A DNA stretch of 22,560 nt from Desulfovibrio sp. (GTDB taxonomy: Bacteria; Desulfobacterota; Desulfovibrionia; Desulfovibrionales; Desulfovibrionaceae). The notes under the pieces are model-generated. The model searched no databases and was not told where the DNA came from. It saw only the letters and a program-made list of their open reading frames with translations. Of the stretch, positions 7,271 through 16,002 are shown one piece after another (position 1 is the first letter of the stretch; each line of letters starts with the position of its first letter). Location: NCBI GenBank assembly GCA_028708195.1, contig JAQVZK010000003.1:1-22560 (forward strand), given 5' to 3'. A program made the translations under genes and the position numbers.

Positions 7271-8635
7271 CTAAAACTCTAGATTGCCCGGTGTCCGAGG
7301 GAAGGGGATAACGTCGCGAATATTGGTAATGCCCGTAAGCAACATGAGTAGGCGCTCAAAGCCAAGACCAAAACCCGCATGCGGCACCGTGCCAAAGCGG
7401 CGCAAATCCAGATACCACCAGTAGTCCTCGGGGTTCTGGCCCATTTCACGAATGCGCGCCTCAAGCCTGCCGAGGCGTTCTTCGCGCTGGGAGCCGCCAA
7501 TGAGCTCGCCAATACGGGGCACCAGCATGTCCATAGCGGCCACGGTTTTGTTGTCTTCATTCTGCCGCATATAAAAGGCCTTGATATCCTTGGGGTAATC
7601 ATAAACGATCACAGGCTTTTTAAAATGCTCCTCAGCGAGATAGCGCTCGTGCTCTGTTTGCAGGTCCGTGCCAAAGGACACAGGGTAGGCGAAGTCTTTG
7701 CGGCTTTTTTGCAGAATTTCTACGGCTTCGGTATAAGAAACCCGGGCAAAGGGAGCAGCAAGCATGTGTTGCAGGCGCTCGCGCAGCCCCTTGTCCACAA
7801 AATTGTCAAAAAGATTCACGTCGCCTTCACAACGAGTGAGCACATGGTTCACCACATGGCGGGTCAGGCCCTCGCCCAGTTCCATAAGGTCTTCCAGATC
7901 GGCAAAGGCCATCTCTGGTTCGATCATCCAGAATTCCGCAGCGTGGCGGGGGGTATTTGAATTTTCGGCCCGAAAGGTGGGGCCAAAACTGTAGACACGC
8001 CCAAGCCCCGTGGCCAGAGCTTCGGCCTCAAGCTGACCAGAAACCGTGAGGTTGCACTGACGGCTGAAAAAGTCTTCGCCCATATCCTTCACGCCGGGCG
8101 CAAGGCTGGTAACACGAAACATTTCGCCAGCGCCTTCACAATCCGCCCCGGTGAGCACAGGGGTGTGCACCAGCGAAAAATGATGGCTGCGAAAATAGTC
8201 GTGCACGGCAAGCGCAGCTTCAGAACGGATGCGAAACATGGCCCCGTACTTGTTGGTGCGCGGGCGCAGGTGGGCAATGGTGCGCAAAAATTCGTCAGAA
8301 TGCCGTTTTTTTTGCAGAGGAAAGGTTTCAGGGTCGGCCAGGCCGTATACCATAACCTTCTGGGCGCGCACTTCCCACTTTTGCCCTTTGCCGGGCGAAG
8401 CCACAAGCTCGCCGGCGATGCGCACCGCAGCGCCCGTGGTTGCCTCGCCAAGGCCCAGGTGGGCTGCCGTATCCGTGTCCACAATGCACTGCATATTGGC
8501 AATGCAGGAACCGTCGTTGATTTCGATAAAGCTGAAATCCTTGGCGTCACGGCGTGTGCGAATCCAGCCGCACAGGATTATGGCGGGCTGTGCCGCTTCG
8601 GCATTGAGAGCGTCAATAATCAGGGTTCGCTGCAT
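7271..8635 (-). CDS. asnS: Asparaginyl-tRNA synthetase
   Basis: A 454-residue class IIb aminoacyl-tRNA synthetase that charges tRNA-Asn with asparagine. An N-terminal OB-fold anticodon-binding domain spans about 18-98. The catalytic core holds motif 2, [20 protein letters not shown], starting near 221; its Asn/His pattern separates AsnRS from AspRS. Motif 3, [16 protein letters not shown], starts near 420. The frame can be extended by seven codons to a TTG at 8656, but ATG at 8635 has GAGGAG (8649-8644) 8 nt upstream and is the clear start. The length is close to the usual 460. It has its own promoter and is divergent from the two-component operon. A direct AsnRS suggests that asparagine charging need not rely on tRNA-dependent amidation, although both routes can coexist. 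Confidence 0.95.
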   Translation of the reverse strand: MQRTLIIDALNAEAAQPAIILCGWIRTRRDAKDFSFIEINDGSCIANMQCIVDTDTAAHLGLGEATTGAAVRIAGELVASPGKGQKWEVRAQKVMVYGLADPETFPLQKKRHSDEFLRTIAHLRPRTNKYGAMFRIRSEAALAVHDYFRSHHFSLVHTPVLTGADCEGAGEMFRVTSLAPGVKDMGEDFFSRQCNLTVSGQLEAEALATGLGRVYSFGPTFRAENSNTPRHAAEFWMIEPEMAFADLEDLMELGEGLTRHVVNHVLTRCEGDVNLFDNFVDKGLRERLQHMLAAPFARVSYTEAVEILQKSRKDFAYPVSFGTDLQTEHERYLAEEHFKKPVIVYDYPKDIKAFYMRQNEDNKTVAAMDMLVPRIGELIGGSQREERLGRLEARIREMGQNPEDYWWYLDLRRFGTVPHAGFGLGFERLLMLLTGITNIRDVIPFPRTPGNLEF

Positions 8636-8669
8636 GGCGGAGGCTCCTCTGTGCAAAATAGTTTAAGAG

Positions 8670-8698
8670 ATAGTAGCGCTTCCGGGGGGCAGGCTCAA
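8670..8698 (-). promoter_or_regulatory. Candidate sigma70 promoter for asnS
   Basis: On the minus strand TTGAGC (8698-8693) and TACTAT (8675-8670) are 17 nt apart, each with 4 of 6 consensus matches. Transcription would start near 8663, giving a short leader of about 28 nt with the GAGGAG site in it. Confidence 0.55.
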
Positions 8699-8803
8699 GA
8701 GCGTATGCGCGTAAGTCCTCATTTTTGGGCTTTGCCGTACAGCATTTGAAGAGAATGTGCAGAATCTGAGACAGGCGCCAGGACGGCTGCCCCTGCCTGC
8801 ATG

Positions 8804-8841
8804 AATGCACCGCGGCAAAGGGCCGCCGTGCCGCGTGCATT
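8804..8841. promoter_or_regulatory. 13-bp inverted repeat abutting the -35 of the two-component operon
   Basis: The arms AATGCACCGCGGCA (8804-8817) and TGCCGCGTGCATT (8829-8841) pair over 13 bp with one bulged C and an 11-nt centre. The right arm ends inside the candidate -35 hexamer at 8840-8845, so a bound protein could control this promoter. It has no T-run and is not a convincing terminator. An operator for autoregulation is inference. Confidence 0.45.
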
Positions 8842-8868
8842 GAAAGTTCCTGTGCGGCGGCATAGGGT
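8840..8868 (+). promoter_or_regulatory. Candidate promoter of the response regulator-kinase operon
   Basis: TTGAAA (8840-8845, 5 of 6 matches) and TAGGGT (8863-8868, 3 of 6) are separated by 17 nt. The start would be near 8875, about 54 nt before the chosen ATG. The weak -10 would fit a promoter needing an activator, possibly the regulator itself. Confidence 0.4.
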
Positions 8869-8928
8869 GAAAAATAACAACATCAAAAAATGCCTTTGCG
8901 GAGGCAGGACTTATACAGGCAGGTGGGT

Positions 8929-9657
8929 ATGGAGCGCCGACAGACCATATGTCTTGTGGACGACGATCAGGAAATTCTTGGCCTTTTATCGGATTATCTG
9001 AAACAGCACGAGTTTGTGGTCAGTTGCGCCGAAAGCGGGGCGGCCCTGATGGACATGTTGCGCCATAGCCAGCCCGACCTCATTGTGCTTGACGTCATGA
9101 TGCCCGGTCAGGACGGGTTTGTGGTCTGCCGTGAGGTGCGCAAGCAGTGGCAGATCCCCATCATATTCCTGAGCGCTTTGGGCGAAAGCATGGACCGCGT
9201 TGTGGGGCTTGAGCTTGGGGCTGACGACTATATGGTCAAACCCTTTGAGCCACGCGAGCTTCTGGCCCGCATTCGCAGTGTGCTGCGGCGCAAGGGCGGC
9301 GCTCCTGCGCCGGGGCGCTTTCGTGAAAAGGGCTGCCTCTATTTTTCGGGCTGGCGTCTGGACAGGGCTGTGCGTTGTCTGCACTCCCCTTGTGGGGTTA
9401 TGGTCAATCTGAGTGGGGCCGAATACCGCCTGCTCATGGCTTTTTTGCGCAATCCGCAAACCGTGCTCAGCCGCGACGCACTTATGGAGTTCACCCAGGG
9501 CCGCAGCATGGACGCCTTTGACAGAAGCATTGACGTGCAGGTGAGCCGTTTGCGCCTGCGCCTGCGCGACAGCAATGGGGAGGAAACCGGGCTCATCAAG
9601 ACCGTGCGCGGCGACGGCTACATATGGACAGCCGATGTGCGGCAGGATGACGCATGA
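8929..9657 (+). CDS. OmpR/PhoB-family response regulator
   Basis: A 242-residue cytoplasmic DNA-binding regulator. The receiver domain (about 5-120) shows the acidic pair Asp11/Asp12 (LVDDDQE), the phosphoacceptor Asp55 (LIVLDVMMPGQDG), Ser82 and Lys104 (YMVKPFEPRELL). The C-terminal winged helix ends in the typical IKTVRGDGYIW. The open frame starts earlier at ATG 8890, which has no ribosome binding site. ATG 8929 follows AGGTGGG and places the first beta strand at the normal position, so I prefer it; the site is weak and the start is not certain. The stop overlaps the kinase start (ATGA), so the two are an operon with coupled translation. The target genes are unknown. The divergent inverted repeat upstream is a possible site of self-control. 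Confidence 0.9.
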   Translation: MERRQTICLVDDDQEILGLLSDYLKQHEFVVSCAESGAALMDMLRHSQPDLIVLDVMMPGQDGFVVCREVRKQWQIPIIFLSALGESMDRVVGLELGADDYMVKPFEPRELLARIRSVLRRKGGAPAPGRFREKGCLYFSGWRLDRAVRCLHSPCGVMVNLSGAEYRLLMAFLRNPQTVLSRDALMEFTQGRSMDAFDRSIDVQVSRLRLRLRDSNGEETGLIKTVRGDGYIWTADVRQDDA

Positions 9658-11093
9658 ATACGGCACGTCACCTGCCCAAGAGTCTCTTTTTCCGCCTGAT
9701 CCTGTTTTTGCTCAGCGCCTTTTTTGTGCTCCATACCCTGGCCATTCTGACCCTGGCCGATTTTTTTGAACGGCATCTGGTGCAGAACATGCTGGCCAAC
9801 CACAGCGCCACCATTGCCTTGTGTGTGCGTATGCTTGAAGCAGAGCCAGCACCGGGGCGGCCCGCGCTTGTGGCCAGTCTGGCAAAAATCTCTGAAGTGA
9901 CCATTTCTGTTCAGGACAAAAAACCAGACATGCCCCAGGGGCAGGACAAACTCTCGCGCTTCTTTCTTGACCACATCAAAGAGGCGCTGGATGACATGTC
10001 TGTGCCGGGGCAGGAGCAGCGGGCCCTGCAGGCGCAGGTGCAGGTCATTGTGCTCGGCAAAGAATCGGGAGAAAACCCCTCTTTTTTTGATAAGTTCTTT
10101 TCTCTCTGGGATGTTTCCGGTTCGTTTGTGGCCCATCTGACCATACAGCTTGCCAACGGCACATGGCTGAACATTACCTATGGTGGTCCGGGGCATCGGG
10201 TGCACCTTGAAGACATGCCCTACCTTGTGCTGGCCCTGGAGTTCTTTATATTTGCGGCGCTGCTGGTACTTATTGTGCACCGGCTGGTGCGGCCTTTGCG
10301 CAGTCTGGCCAGAGCAGCCGAAAGTTTTGGGCTGAACCAGGATCTGCCCCATACCGTGCCTGATGAGGGACCCAGTGAGGTGCGCCATGCGGCCCAGGCC
10401 TTCAACGCCATGCAGAAGCGCATTCGCGGGATTATGGAGGAGCGGGAGCGCATCTTTGCGGCCCTGTCGCATGACCTGCGCACGCCGCTCACCCGAATGC
10501 GTCTGCGCCTTGAAAGCGCGCCCGGTGGAGAGTTTCGGCAAAAAATGCTGGAAGACGTGCACAGCCTGCACGCCATTGTGGAGATGGGCACAGCCATGAC
10601 CCAATGTGAAAAACATGCGGAACCCCCCACCCGCACAGACATGCAGGCCTTTTTGGAGGCCATTGTGGAGGACAGGCGCGAGATGGGCCAGAATGTGACG
10701 ATGCTTGGGGCGAACCTGAAGCTGTCTGCCCTGATTTTTCCCGTGGCCCTGCGGCGCTGCCTTGATAATCTGCTGGATAATGCCCTGCGGTATGGGCAGG
10801 AGGCCGTACTTGCCGCCGCGGTGTTGCGCGGGCCGGGCGATAGGCTGACGCTCCGAGTAGATATTGACGACAAGGGGCCGGGTATGGACCCCGCCCTGCT
10901 TGAGAAAGTTTTTGAGCCGTTTTTTCGTGTAGAAGGGTCGCGCAACCGGCATACCGGCGGCCACGGCCTTGGCCTGTCCATTGCCCGAAGCATGGCTGGC
11001 ATGCACAAGGCCACGCTAAACCTGAGCAATTTGCCACAGGGTGGGCTCAGGGCGCGGCTGGAACTGCCGCTGATTGAAGGGCGGCCTGCCTGA
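9654..11093 (+). CDS. Membrane sensor histidine kinase, EnvZ-like
   Basis: A 479-residue inner-membrane kinase and the partner of the regulator just upstream. It has two membrane segments (about 11-36 and 188-209) around a periplasmic sensor of about 150 residues that I do not recognise. Then come a HAMP linker (about 210-262) and HisKA with the phosphoacceptor His273 in ALSHDLRTPLTRMRL. The HATPase domain shows the N box NLLDNALRYG (Asn376), G1 DDKGPGM (406-411) and G2 GGHGLGLS (435-442). All catalytic boxes are intact, so it should be an active kinase. The ATG overlaps the regulator stop by the ATGA arrangement. The HisKA sequence is of the EnvZ type, but the periplasmic region does not reveal a stimulus. 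About 100 nt without a convincing terminator separate it from the convergent methyltransferase gene. Confidence 0.92.
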   Translation: MNTARHLPKSLFFRLILFLLSAFFVLHTLAILTLADFFERHLVQNMLANHSATIALCVRMLEAEPAPGRPALVASLAKISEVTISVQDKKPDMPQGQDKLSRFFLDHIKEALDDMSVPGQEQRALQAQVQVIVLGKESGENPSFFDKFFSLWDVSGSFVAHLTIQLANGTWLNITYGGPGHRVHLEDMPYLVLALEFFIFAALLVLIVHRLVRPLRSLARAAESFGLNQDLPHTVPDEGPSEVRHAAQAFNAMQKRIRGIMEERERIFAALSHDLRTPLTRMRLRLESAPGGEFRQKMLEDVHSLHAIVEMGTAMTQCEKHAEPPTRTDMQAFLEAIVEDRREMGQNVTMLGANLKLSALIFPVALRRCLDNLLDNALRYGQEAVLAAAVLRGPGDRLTLRVDIDDKGPGMDPALLEKVFEPFFRVEGSRNRHTGGHGLGLSIARSMAGMHKATLNLSNLPQGGLRARLELPLIEGRPA

Positions 11094-11194
11094 TGCAGAC
11101 GCTTTGCGCGCCAACTGCACAGGCAGACCGCCAGAATTCACAGCCGTCTGAAGCTGATACCGTCTTACACAGGCAGTGAGGCCGCTGCCTCGGC

Positions 11195-11989
11195 TCAGTT
11201 CTGCCTTGCTCTGCCAAGCATGTAGACGCAGCGTTGCGGGCGGCTGTGAGTCATAGTCTGGCGCAGTACACTGAAGCCGTGCCTGCGGGCCAGGTCCGCC
11301 ACATCCTGATGGGACAGGCGAAAGGTATACTCTGAAGGACGCCGCTGATCTTCAGGCATGCCCCAGTCATCAGTATGATACTGGTTGTTGGCAACGGTGT
11401 TGTATTTATGGCTGACGGCATCAAAAACAAAGACACCCTCCGGGCTCAGGCATCCTTTATAAATATCAAAAAAACTGTCCTGCGAAGCGCCGGGCAAATG
11501 GTACAGCCAGTTGACCGACAGTATGGCCCCCTGGTTCTTCGGCAGGCGTGAAGGCGCAAGGGCGTTGTCCTGCCAAATGTTCAGGCTGTGGCCAAGATGT
11601 GTCTGCAGGCGGTCACTAAATTCGAGCACTGTTTCGTCAATATCGCTGCCGTTCAGGTGGGTGAACCCCCGAGAAGCCAGCCAAAGCAAATTGGCGCCAC
11701 TGCCGCAACCAGGTTCAAAAATCGCAGCTTGGCGCGGCAGGTGCCGGGCAATCCAGCCACAGGGGATACTTACATGCCGTCGCCAGTTTCTGCGAACAAT
11801 GGCTTCTATATGCCACGGGGGGGCCTTGCTCTGGCCGGCAGCGGTCTGTAAAAAATTGTCCTGTACAGGAAGGGTGTGCCCAAGAGGCCACCTGTCCCGC
11901 AGATACTCAAAACCTCTGCGAAATAAATCCAAAGGCAACGGAGCAGGCGTATGGGGCTGAACCTGAGAGAAAGCTGTTTCATTATGCAT
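11195..11989 (-). CDS. Class I SAM-dependent methyltransferase, substrate unknown
   Basis: A 264-residue protein with a Rossmann-type methyltransferase core. Motif I is IFEPGCGSGANLLWLASRG (90-108). The acidic residue that binds the SAM ribose is expected in GSDIDETVLEF (114-124), and the strand ILSVNWLYHL (156-165) fits motif IV. The first 85 residues are not part of the core and hold several aromatic and Arg residues that may bind the substrate. There is no signal peptide or membrane segment. Nothing shows whether it acts on a small molecule, protein or RNA. The only ATG, at 11989, has no ribosome binding site, and a TATATATA run lies just upstream, which raises the possibility of a leaderless message. 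It is convergent with the kinase and divergent from the small exported protein. Confidence 0.75.
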   Translation of the reverse strand: MHNETAFSQVQPHTPAPLPLDLFRRGFEYLRDRWPLGHTLPVQDNFLQTAAGQSKAPPWHIEAIVRRNWRRHVSIPCGWIARHLPRQAAIFEPGCGSGANLLWLASRGFTHLNGSDIDETVLEFSDRLQTHLGHSLNIWQDNALAPSRLPKNQGAILSVNWLYHLPGASQDSFFDIYKGCLSPEGVFVFDAVSHKYNTVANNQYHTDDWGMPEDQRRPSEYTFRLSHQDVADLARRHGFSVLRQTMTHSRPQRCVYMLGRARQN

Positions 11990-12042
11990 ACTTTTATATA
12001 TAGCAAAATCTGAAGGCCGGACTGTGTGCCCATCATGTCAAA

Positions 12043-12061
12043 TTGTAACAAAATGTTGCAA
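12043..12061. promoter_or_regulatory. Candidate operator: 19-bp near-perfect inverted repeat
   Basis: TTGTAACA, then AAA, then TGTTGCAA forms a palindrome with a single mismatch per arm. It lies in the divergent region between the methyltransferase and the exported protein, within the size range of dimeric regulator sites. It does not match the Rex or Crp/HcpR consensus as I know them. A second symmetric element, GGCAGAG-G-CTCTGCC, lies at 12080-12094. Confidence 0.4.
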
Positions 12062-12263
12062 GGGCGGTGGACACCTGTAGGCAGAGGCTCTGCCACGATT
12101 TTGTTGAAAGAAAAAGAAATCGTAGGCAACCGGCAGACTGGGAGCACTTTCCTTTTTTCTAAACTTTATATAGAGTGGATCGACAGGTCTTGAAGCCGTG
12201 CCCGGCGCGGATTGGCAGCATTGCCGGATCTGACGCACACTCTGTACTTTGAGGTGAGAAGGC

Positions 12264-12740
12264 ATGAATAAATTTTTTGGCATTCTGGCTCTGTTCTGCG
12301 CGTTGTTGATGGCAGGAACAGCCGTGGCCGCCACGCCGCAGGCGGGCAAACCCGTGCAGGACAAACCCGAGAAAGGCGTTGATCGTGTGACCGTTGTAAG
12401 CGTGACGCTTGAAGGCACAGACAGCATTGGCGCGCGGTTGGGCACCACGCTGAAAGAGCGCTTCAACAAAAGCAGCCTGTTCACACTGAACGACGATGAA
12501 GAAAAAGACGTGGCCAAACTCTACGTCATGGTGGAAACCAAGCCGGAATTTCCCAATCGTCCCGGCGTGGGGTCAGTATATTCTGTGTGCTGGGTCTTTA
12601 AGCAGGGCAAGGGGTATCTTGGCTATCTTTTGGCTCGGGACCTTGGCACCATCAACTACGAAGAAGTGGACGGTTTGGTGGACAAGCTCGTTGAGCGTAC
12701 TGACGGCATCGCCGCCAAGTACAGCAGCCTGTGGAAGTAA
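12264..12740 (+). CDS. Small exported protein of unknown function
   Basis: A 158-residue protein I do not recognise. Residues 1-22 are a clear Sec signal peptide (MNKFFGILALFCALLMAG, then AVA), with likely cleavage after Ala22 and no lipobox, so the mature product of about 136 residues should be periplasmic. The mature part starts with a Lys/Pro-rich stretch, then alternates short hydrophobic strands (VTVVSVTLEG, KLYVMVETK, VYSVCWVF) with an amphipathic helix (GARLGTTLKERFNKSSLFTL). That looks like one compact alpha/beta domain, with a single cysteine at 109. A ribosome binding site (GAGGTGAGAAGG) precedes the ATG, and a strong terminator follows. Its upstream region is AT-rich, with a TATATA at 12167-12172 that could be a -10 box. 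It is transcribed alone. Confidence 0.75.
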   Translation: MNKFFGILALFCALLMAGTAVAATPQAGKPVQDKPEKGVDRVTVVSVTLEGTDSIGARLGTTLKERFNKSSLFTLNDDEEKDVAKLYVMVETKPEFPNRPGVGSVYSVCWVFKQGKGYLGYLLARDLGTINYEEVDGLVDKLVERTDGIAAKYSSLWK

Positions 12741-12805
12741 GGGGCTTGCGGCGCACAGCCAGTAAATAGTTTTTCTTTCAGCATGACACTCCCGCCCATA
12801 CGGGC

Positions 12806-12840
12806 AAAAAGGCTTCCCTCGTGGTGGGAAGCCTTTTTTT
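12806..12840 (+). terminator. Rho-independent terminator, usable in both directions
   Basis: The stem GGCTTCCC (12811-12818) with GGGAAGCC (12826-12833) has a 7-nt loop and is followed by seven T residues. Five A residues precede the stem, so the complementary strand also reads as a terminator. It lies 65 nt after the exported-protein gene and about 100 nt after the stop of the opposing diguanylate cyclase gene, and can serve both. Confidence 0.85.
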
Positions 12841-12938
12841 GTTTTGTTTGTCTTTGAAGTGAGGGGGCGCTGCGCGTGAAAGGCAAGAGAGCCGTCGCTT
12901 TTGCGGGGGCTGTTGTGCCCGCAGGGCACAACATTTAT

Positions 12939-15887
12939 CTAATAGTCAAAGCCATTTTCCGCGTCTCTTCGTTGCTGTTCAGCCAGCTCTTCTTCCGTCA
13001 GCGGGTCGTCGTGGAAAACATAACGGTTCTTGCCGAGCAGCTTGGCGCGGTACTGGGCGTTATCGGCCCTCTGCAACGCTTCTTCGTAAGAAGTTTCGCT
13101 GCCATCAAACATATAGATACCTATGCTGGCAGTGATATGCACCGACTTGCCGTCTCTTTCAAAACGCATTGAAAGCGCACTCAGTACCGATTCTGCCCGG
13201 GCTGTCATAGCGGGGCGGGTAATGCCCACAGCCAGAACGCAAAACTCGTCGCCGCCGAACCGCCCCACCGCATCGTCGTTGCGGAAGATGCGCTTCAGGG
13301 CTTCTGCTGTATCGACCAGGGCGGCATCGCCCACTATGTGCCCCAGGCTGTCATTGAGGGCCTTGAAGTTGTCCAGATCCAGAAAAAGCAGGGCATGGGT
13401 GTTCTCATCGTCTGGCTTGCAGGGCAGATTTTGTGCAACTCTTTCTCGAAAGGCCACCTTGTTGTAGAGGTCTGTGAGGCTGTCGCGTTGCGAAAGGCGC
13501 TCCAGCTCGGCTCTGCGGCGCACCTCTTCGTCAATGTCCACAATTTTGCCAACGATGCGCAGTGGGGCGTCTTTCTTGCTAATGCGTGTGGTCTGCACCC
13601 GGCACCAGATAAAGCGCCCCATAGACGTTGGCATGCGCATAACGGCAAAGACTGTGCGTTCTCCCGCACGCACGCGCCGCCGCATTTCCGCAAGGGCGGG
13701 AATATCGTCGGGATGTACGATCTGTTTGCTTTGCGACGGGCCGTTAAGGGTCAGCAGCGACATGCTTTCGCGGCCAAACTTGGTGTAAAAATTGGGCGAA
13801 CAGGTGTACTGTCCTTTTTCTGTGTCCACATCAAAGATTATATCCTGCGACTGTTCAAGAATAATGCGGTACCGCTCTTTTTCCTGTTCCAGCTCCTCCT
13901 GCATCTGTTTCTGGTCAGTAATGTCCACAACCACACAGTCCAGGTAGGGTTCGGAAATATCATGTTCGTTGCTTGACCAGGTGCAGCGCAAAAGTGCGGG
14001 GATCCACAGGCCACCCTTCCGGCGCAGGCTCAGCTCCATATTGACCGCCGAACCCTCCTGCCGCTGGTTTTCCAGACGTTGAAACAGATACTTGGCTTCT
14101 GAGGGCTGCAGAAAATCAGCAAGGCTTGGTGCTTGCGGGGGGTGGTCGCCGTAGTCCAACAGATGCCAGAACCCACTGTTGGCATTGCGGATATCCAGCC
14201 GCTCGTTGGGTTTGAGGCTGATAACGCCGCCATTGATATTGTTGGCCATATTGGTCAGGCGTCGTTCACTTTTTGAGGCAGATTTTTTGCTCTTCTTTCG
14301 CAGATAGAGAACAAAGCCAGGAAGGGCCAGGGCAAAAAATAGCATTTCGCCAAGGGCCAGAAGCAGGGTTTGGTGTTCGTAAACCATGTCACTGAGGCTC
14401 AGAGGTATGGCTACGGCAGAAACGTTTTCAGAGATGATCTGGCTTTTGGTTTTTTCGTCCAGATCCATAAGTTGCTTGTTGAGCAGGGTAAGCAGTATGG
14501 GCGGCATGGTCGCGTTGACGGCCAGGCGGGCATCTTCGTAGTCATTGTACCCCTGCAGGGAAAGTATATCCCTGAACCGTGGCTTGGTCAGAAGATAGTC
14601 CACCTCAAGCATGTTTTGCAGCAGCAGATCCGCGCGGTTTTCGGCAACCGCAGTCAGGCAGTCTTCAGTATTTTTAAACAGGCGCAGCCGCATGTCTGGA
14701 TAGTTCGTCTTTACGTAGTTGTGCCCATCATTCCAGTTTTTCGGCATGGCAACCGACAGGGCAGCCTTGGGGGGGACTTCGTAAAAATTTTTGCCGTACA
14801 GGCCGAGCGCGCTTCGCAACAGGGGAGAAGTGAGCCTGTAGACAGGGTTGGTCTTGTTGTTCGCCGAGAACATGACCCCAACACACATATCTATCTTGTC
14901 GCGCACAAAATATTCGTTGAGGCTTGTGCCCGGCTCATTCATCGGTACAAAGGTAAAGCGCAGCCCGCAGTTTCTGCCCAAAAAACGCAGAATGTCGGGC
15001 AAAACGCCCCTGGCCTCACCTGTGCCCGGTTCAAGCCATGACATGGGTTTGCGGTCAGGATTGTAGCCTACGCGCAAGGCGGGACTTTCAGCGACAAAAT
15101 CACGCTCTGCCTTGGTCAGGGGGGGCTGATAACTGCGCCACAGATGATTGCGGGCCAGCCTGTTTTCAAGATCAGGCTGTTCGAGTTTCAGTTGGGCCAT
15201 GGCCTGTTCCAGCTCTTTCATCAGGGCCGGATTGGAATTGCTGGTTATAAAGAAAAAAGGCAGAGGGTCGTACTTGGCAAGAATAATTTCATCGTCACCA
15301 AGGGCGATCACCGAGGTCAGCATGGCATCCAGGCTGCCTTCAGCCAGGGCTTGCCGCAGGGCGCCGAGGTCTTTGTAAGGCAGAAGCGGCGGCGGTGTGA
15401 AGCCATTGTGGCTTGCATAGTTGGCAAAGCCCTTTTGCCAGGGGCTTTCGACCGTGATGCCTATGCGCAGGTTTTCAAAATTTTTGAAATCTTCGTAGAT
15501 AAAGGGCGTGCCCTTGGGGGCGATAAGAGCAGTGTAGGTGGTGCCGTTAGCGTAAGGGCTGTAGAGAAAACGCTTGGCGCGTTCAGGCAAAAAAAGGGCT
15601 CCACCCAGAAGATCCACATGCTCTTTGCCCAGAGCATCAAGTGCGGCATCCCAGTTGTCAAAGTGGATGTATTCCACCCGCCAGTTGGCGTACCTGCCCA
15701 CCTGCTCCAGATAGTCCACATTGTAGCCGACTGCCTGGTCGTTTTCAAAGCGGTGAAAACCGGCAAGGGGAAAAATGCCCACCCATACGGTTCGGGAGGC
15801 GGCATGGGACAGCAAAGGCGACGTCGCCTGCACCAGACAAAGAACCGCCCAGGCAAGAAGCGCCAGGGCGCGAATGTTTCTGTGCAT
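12939..15887 (-). CDS. Membrane diguanylate cyclase with two periplasmic SBP domains and two PAS domains
   Basis: A 982-residue sensor that should make cyclic di-GMP. A signal peptide (1-30) leads into two consecutive bacterial extracellular solute-binding (family 3) type domains, about 32-255 and 270-497. One membrane helix follows (about 505-530), then PAS (about 545-655), PAS/PAC (about 672-790) and a GGDEF domain (about 800-958). The active site is intact (RFGGDEF, GGDEF at 878-882), and RNDD at 869-872 stands five residues before it, as an inhibitory I-site does. Metal-binding FLDLDNFKALND is also present. The likely role is to sense amino acids or similar small ligands in the periplasm and set c-di-GMP levels. 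There is no EAL domain, so it is a synthase only. The ATG at 15887 has AAGGG close upstream. It is transcribed alone. Confidence 0.93.
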   Translation of the reverse strand: MHRNIRALALLAWAVLCLVQATSPLLSHAASRTVWVGIFPLAGFHRFENDQAVGYNVDYLEQVGRYANWRVEYIHFDNWDAALDALGKEHVDLLGGALFLPERAKRFLYSPYANGTTYTALIAPKGTPFIYEDFKNFENLRIGITVESPWQKGFANYASHNGFTPPPLLPYKDLGALRQALAEGSLDAMLTSVIALGDDEIILAKYDPLPFFFITSNSNPALMKELEQAMAQLKLEQPDLENRLARNHLWRSYQPPLTKAERDFVAESPALRVGYNPDRKPMSWLEPGTGEARGVLPDILRFLGRNCGLRFTFVPMNEPGTSLNEYFVRDKIDMCVGVMFSANNKTNPVYRLTSPLLRSALGLYGKNFYEVPPKAALSVAMPKNWNDGHNYVKTNYPDMRLRLFKNTEDCLTAVAENRADLLLQNMLEVDYLLTKPRFRDILSLQGYNDYEDARLAVNATMPPILLTLLNKQLMDLDEKTKSQIISENVSAVAIPLSLSDMVYEHQTLLLALGEMLFFALALPGFVLYLRKKSKKSASKSERRLTNMANNINGGVISLKPNERLDIRNANSGFWHLLDYGDHPPQAPSLADFLQPSEAKYLFQRLENQRQEGSAVNMELSLRRKGGLWIPALLRCTWSSNEHDISEPYLDCVVVDITDQKQMQEELEQEKERYRIILEQSQDIIFDVDTEKGQYTCSPNFYTKFGRESMSLLTLNGPSQSKQIVHPDDIPALAEMRRRVRAGERTVFAVMRMPTSMGRFIWCRVQTTRISKKDAPLRIVGKIVDIDEEVRRRAELERLSQRDSLTDLYNKVAFRERVAQNLPCKPDDENTHALLFLDLDNFKALNDSLGHIVGDAALVDTAEALKRIFRNDDAVGRFGGDEFCVLAVGITRPAMTARAESVLSALSMRFERDGKSVHITASIGIYMFDGSETSYEEALQRADNAQYRAKLLGKNRYVFHDDPLTEEELAEQQRRDAENGFDY

Positions 15888-16002
15888 GTGCCCTTGTCCC
15901 CCATTGAAGCCTGCGCCAGTACGCCGGGGCCGGTATTATTGACCGGTCGCTGACGCGCCTGCGCTGTGCCCGCTACCCAGAAAAATACTGTTGCCGCACG
16001 CC

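Noticed and set aside
9618..11006. Long minus-strand frame (462 codons)
   Set aside because: It is antisense to the histidine kinase, whose H, N and G boxes are all intact. The His/Gln/Gly-rich translation looks like a shadow.
11118..11177. Direct repeat CACAGGCAG behind the kinase gene
   Set aside because: Only 9 bp and two copies about 50 nt apart; chance similarity is likely, and no adjacent mobile gene is present.
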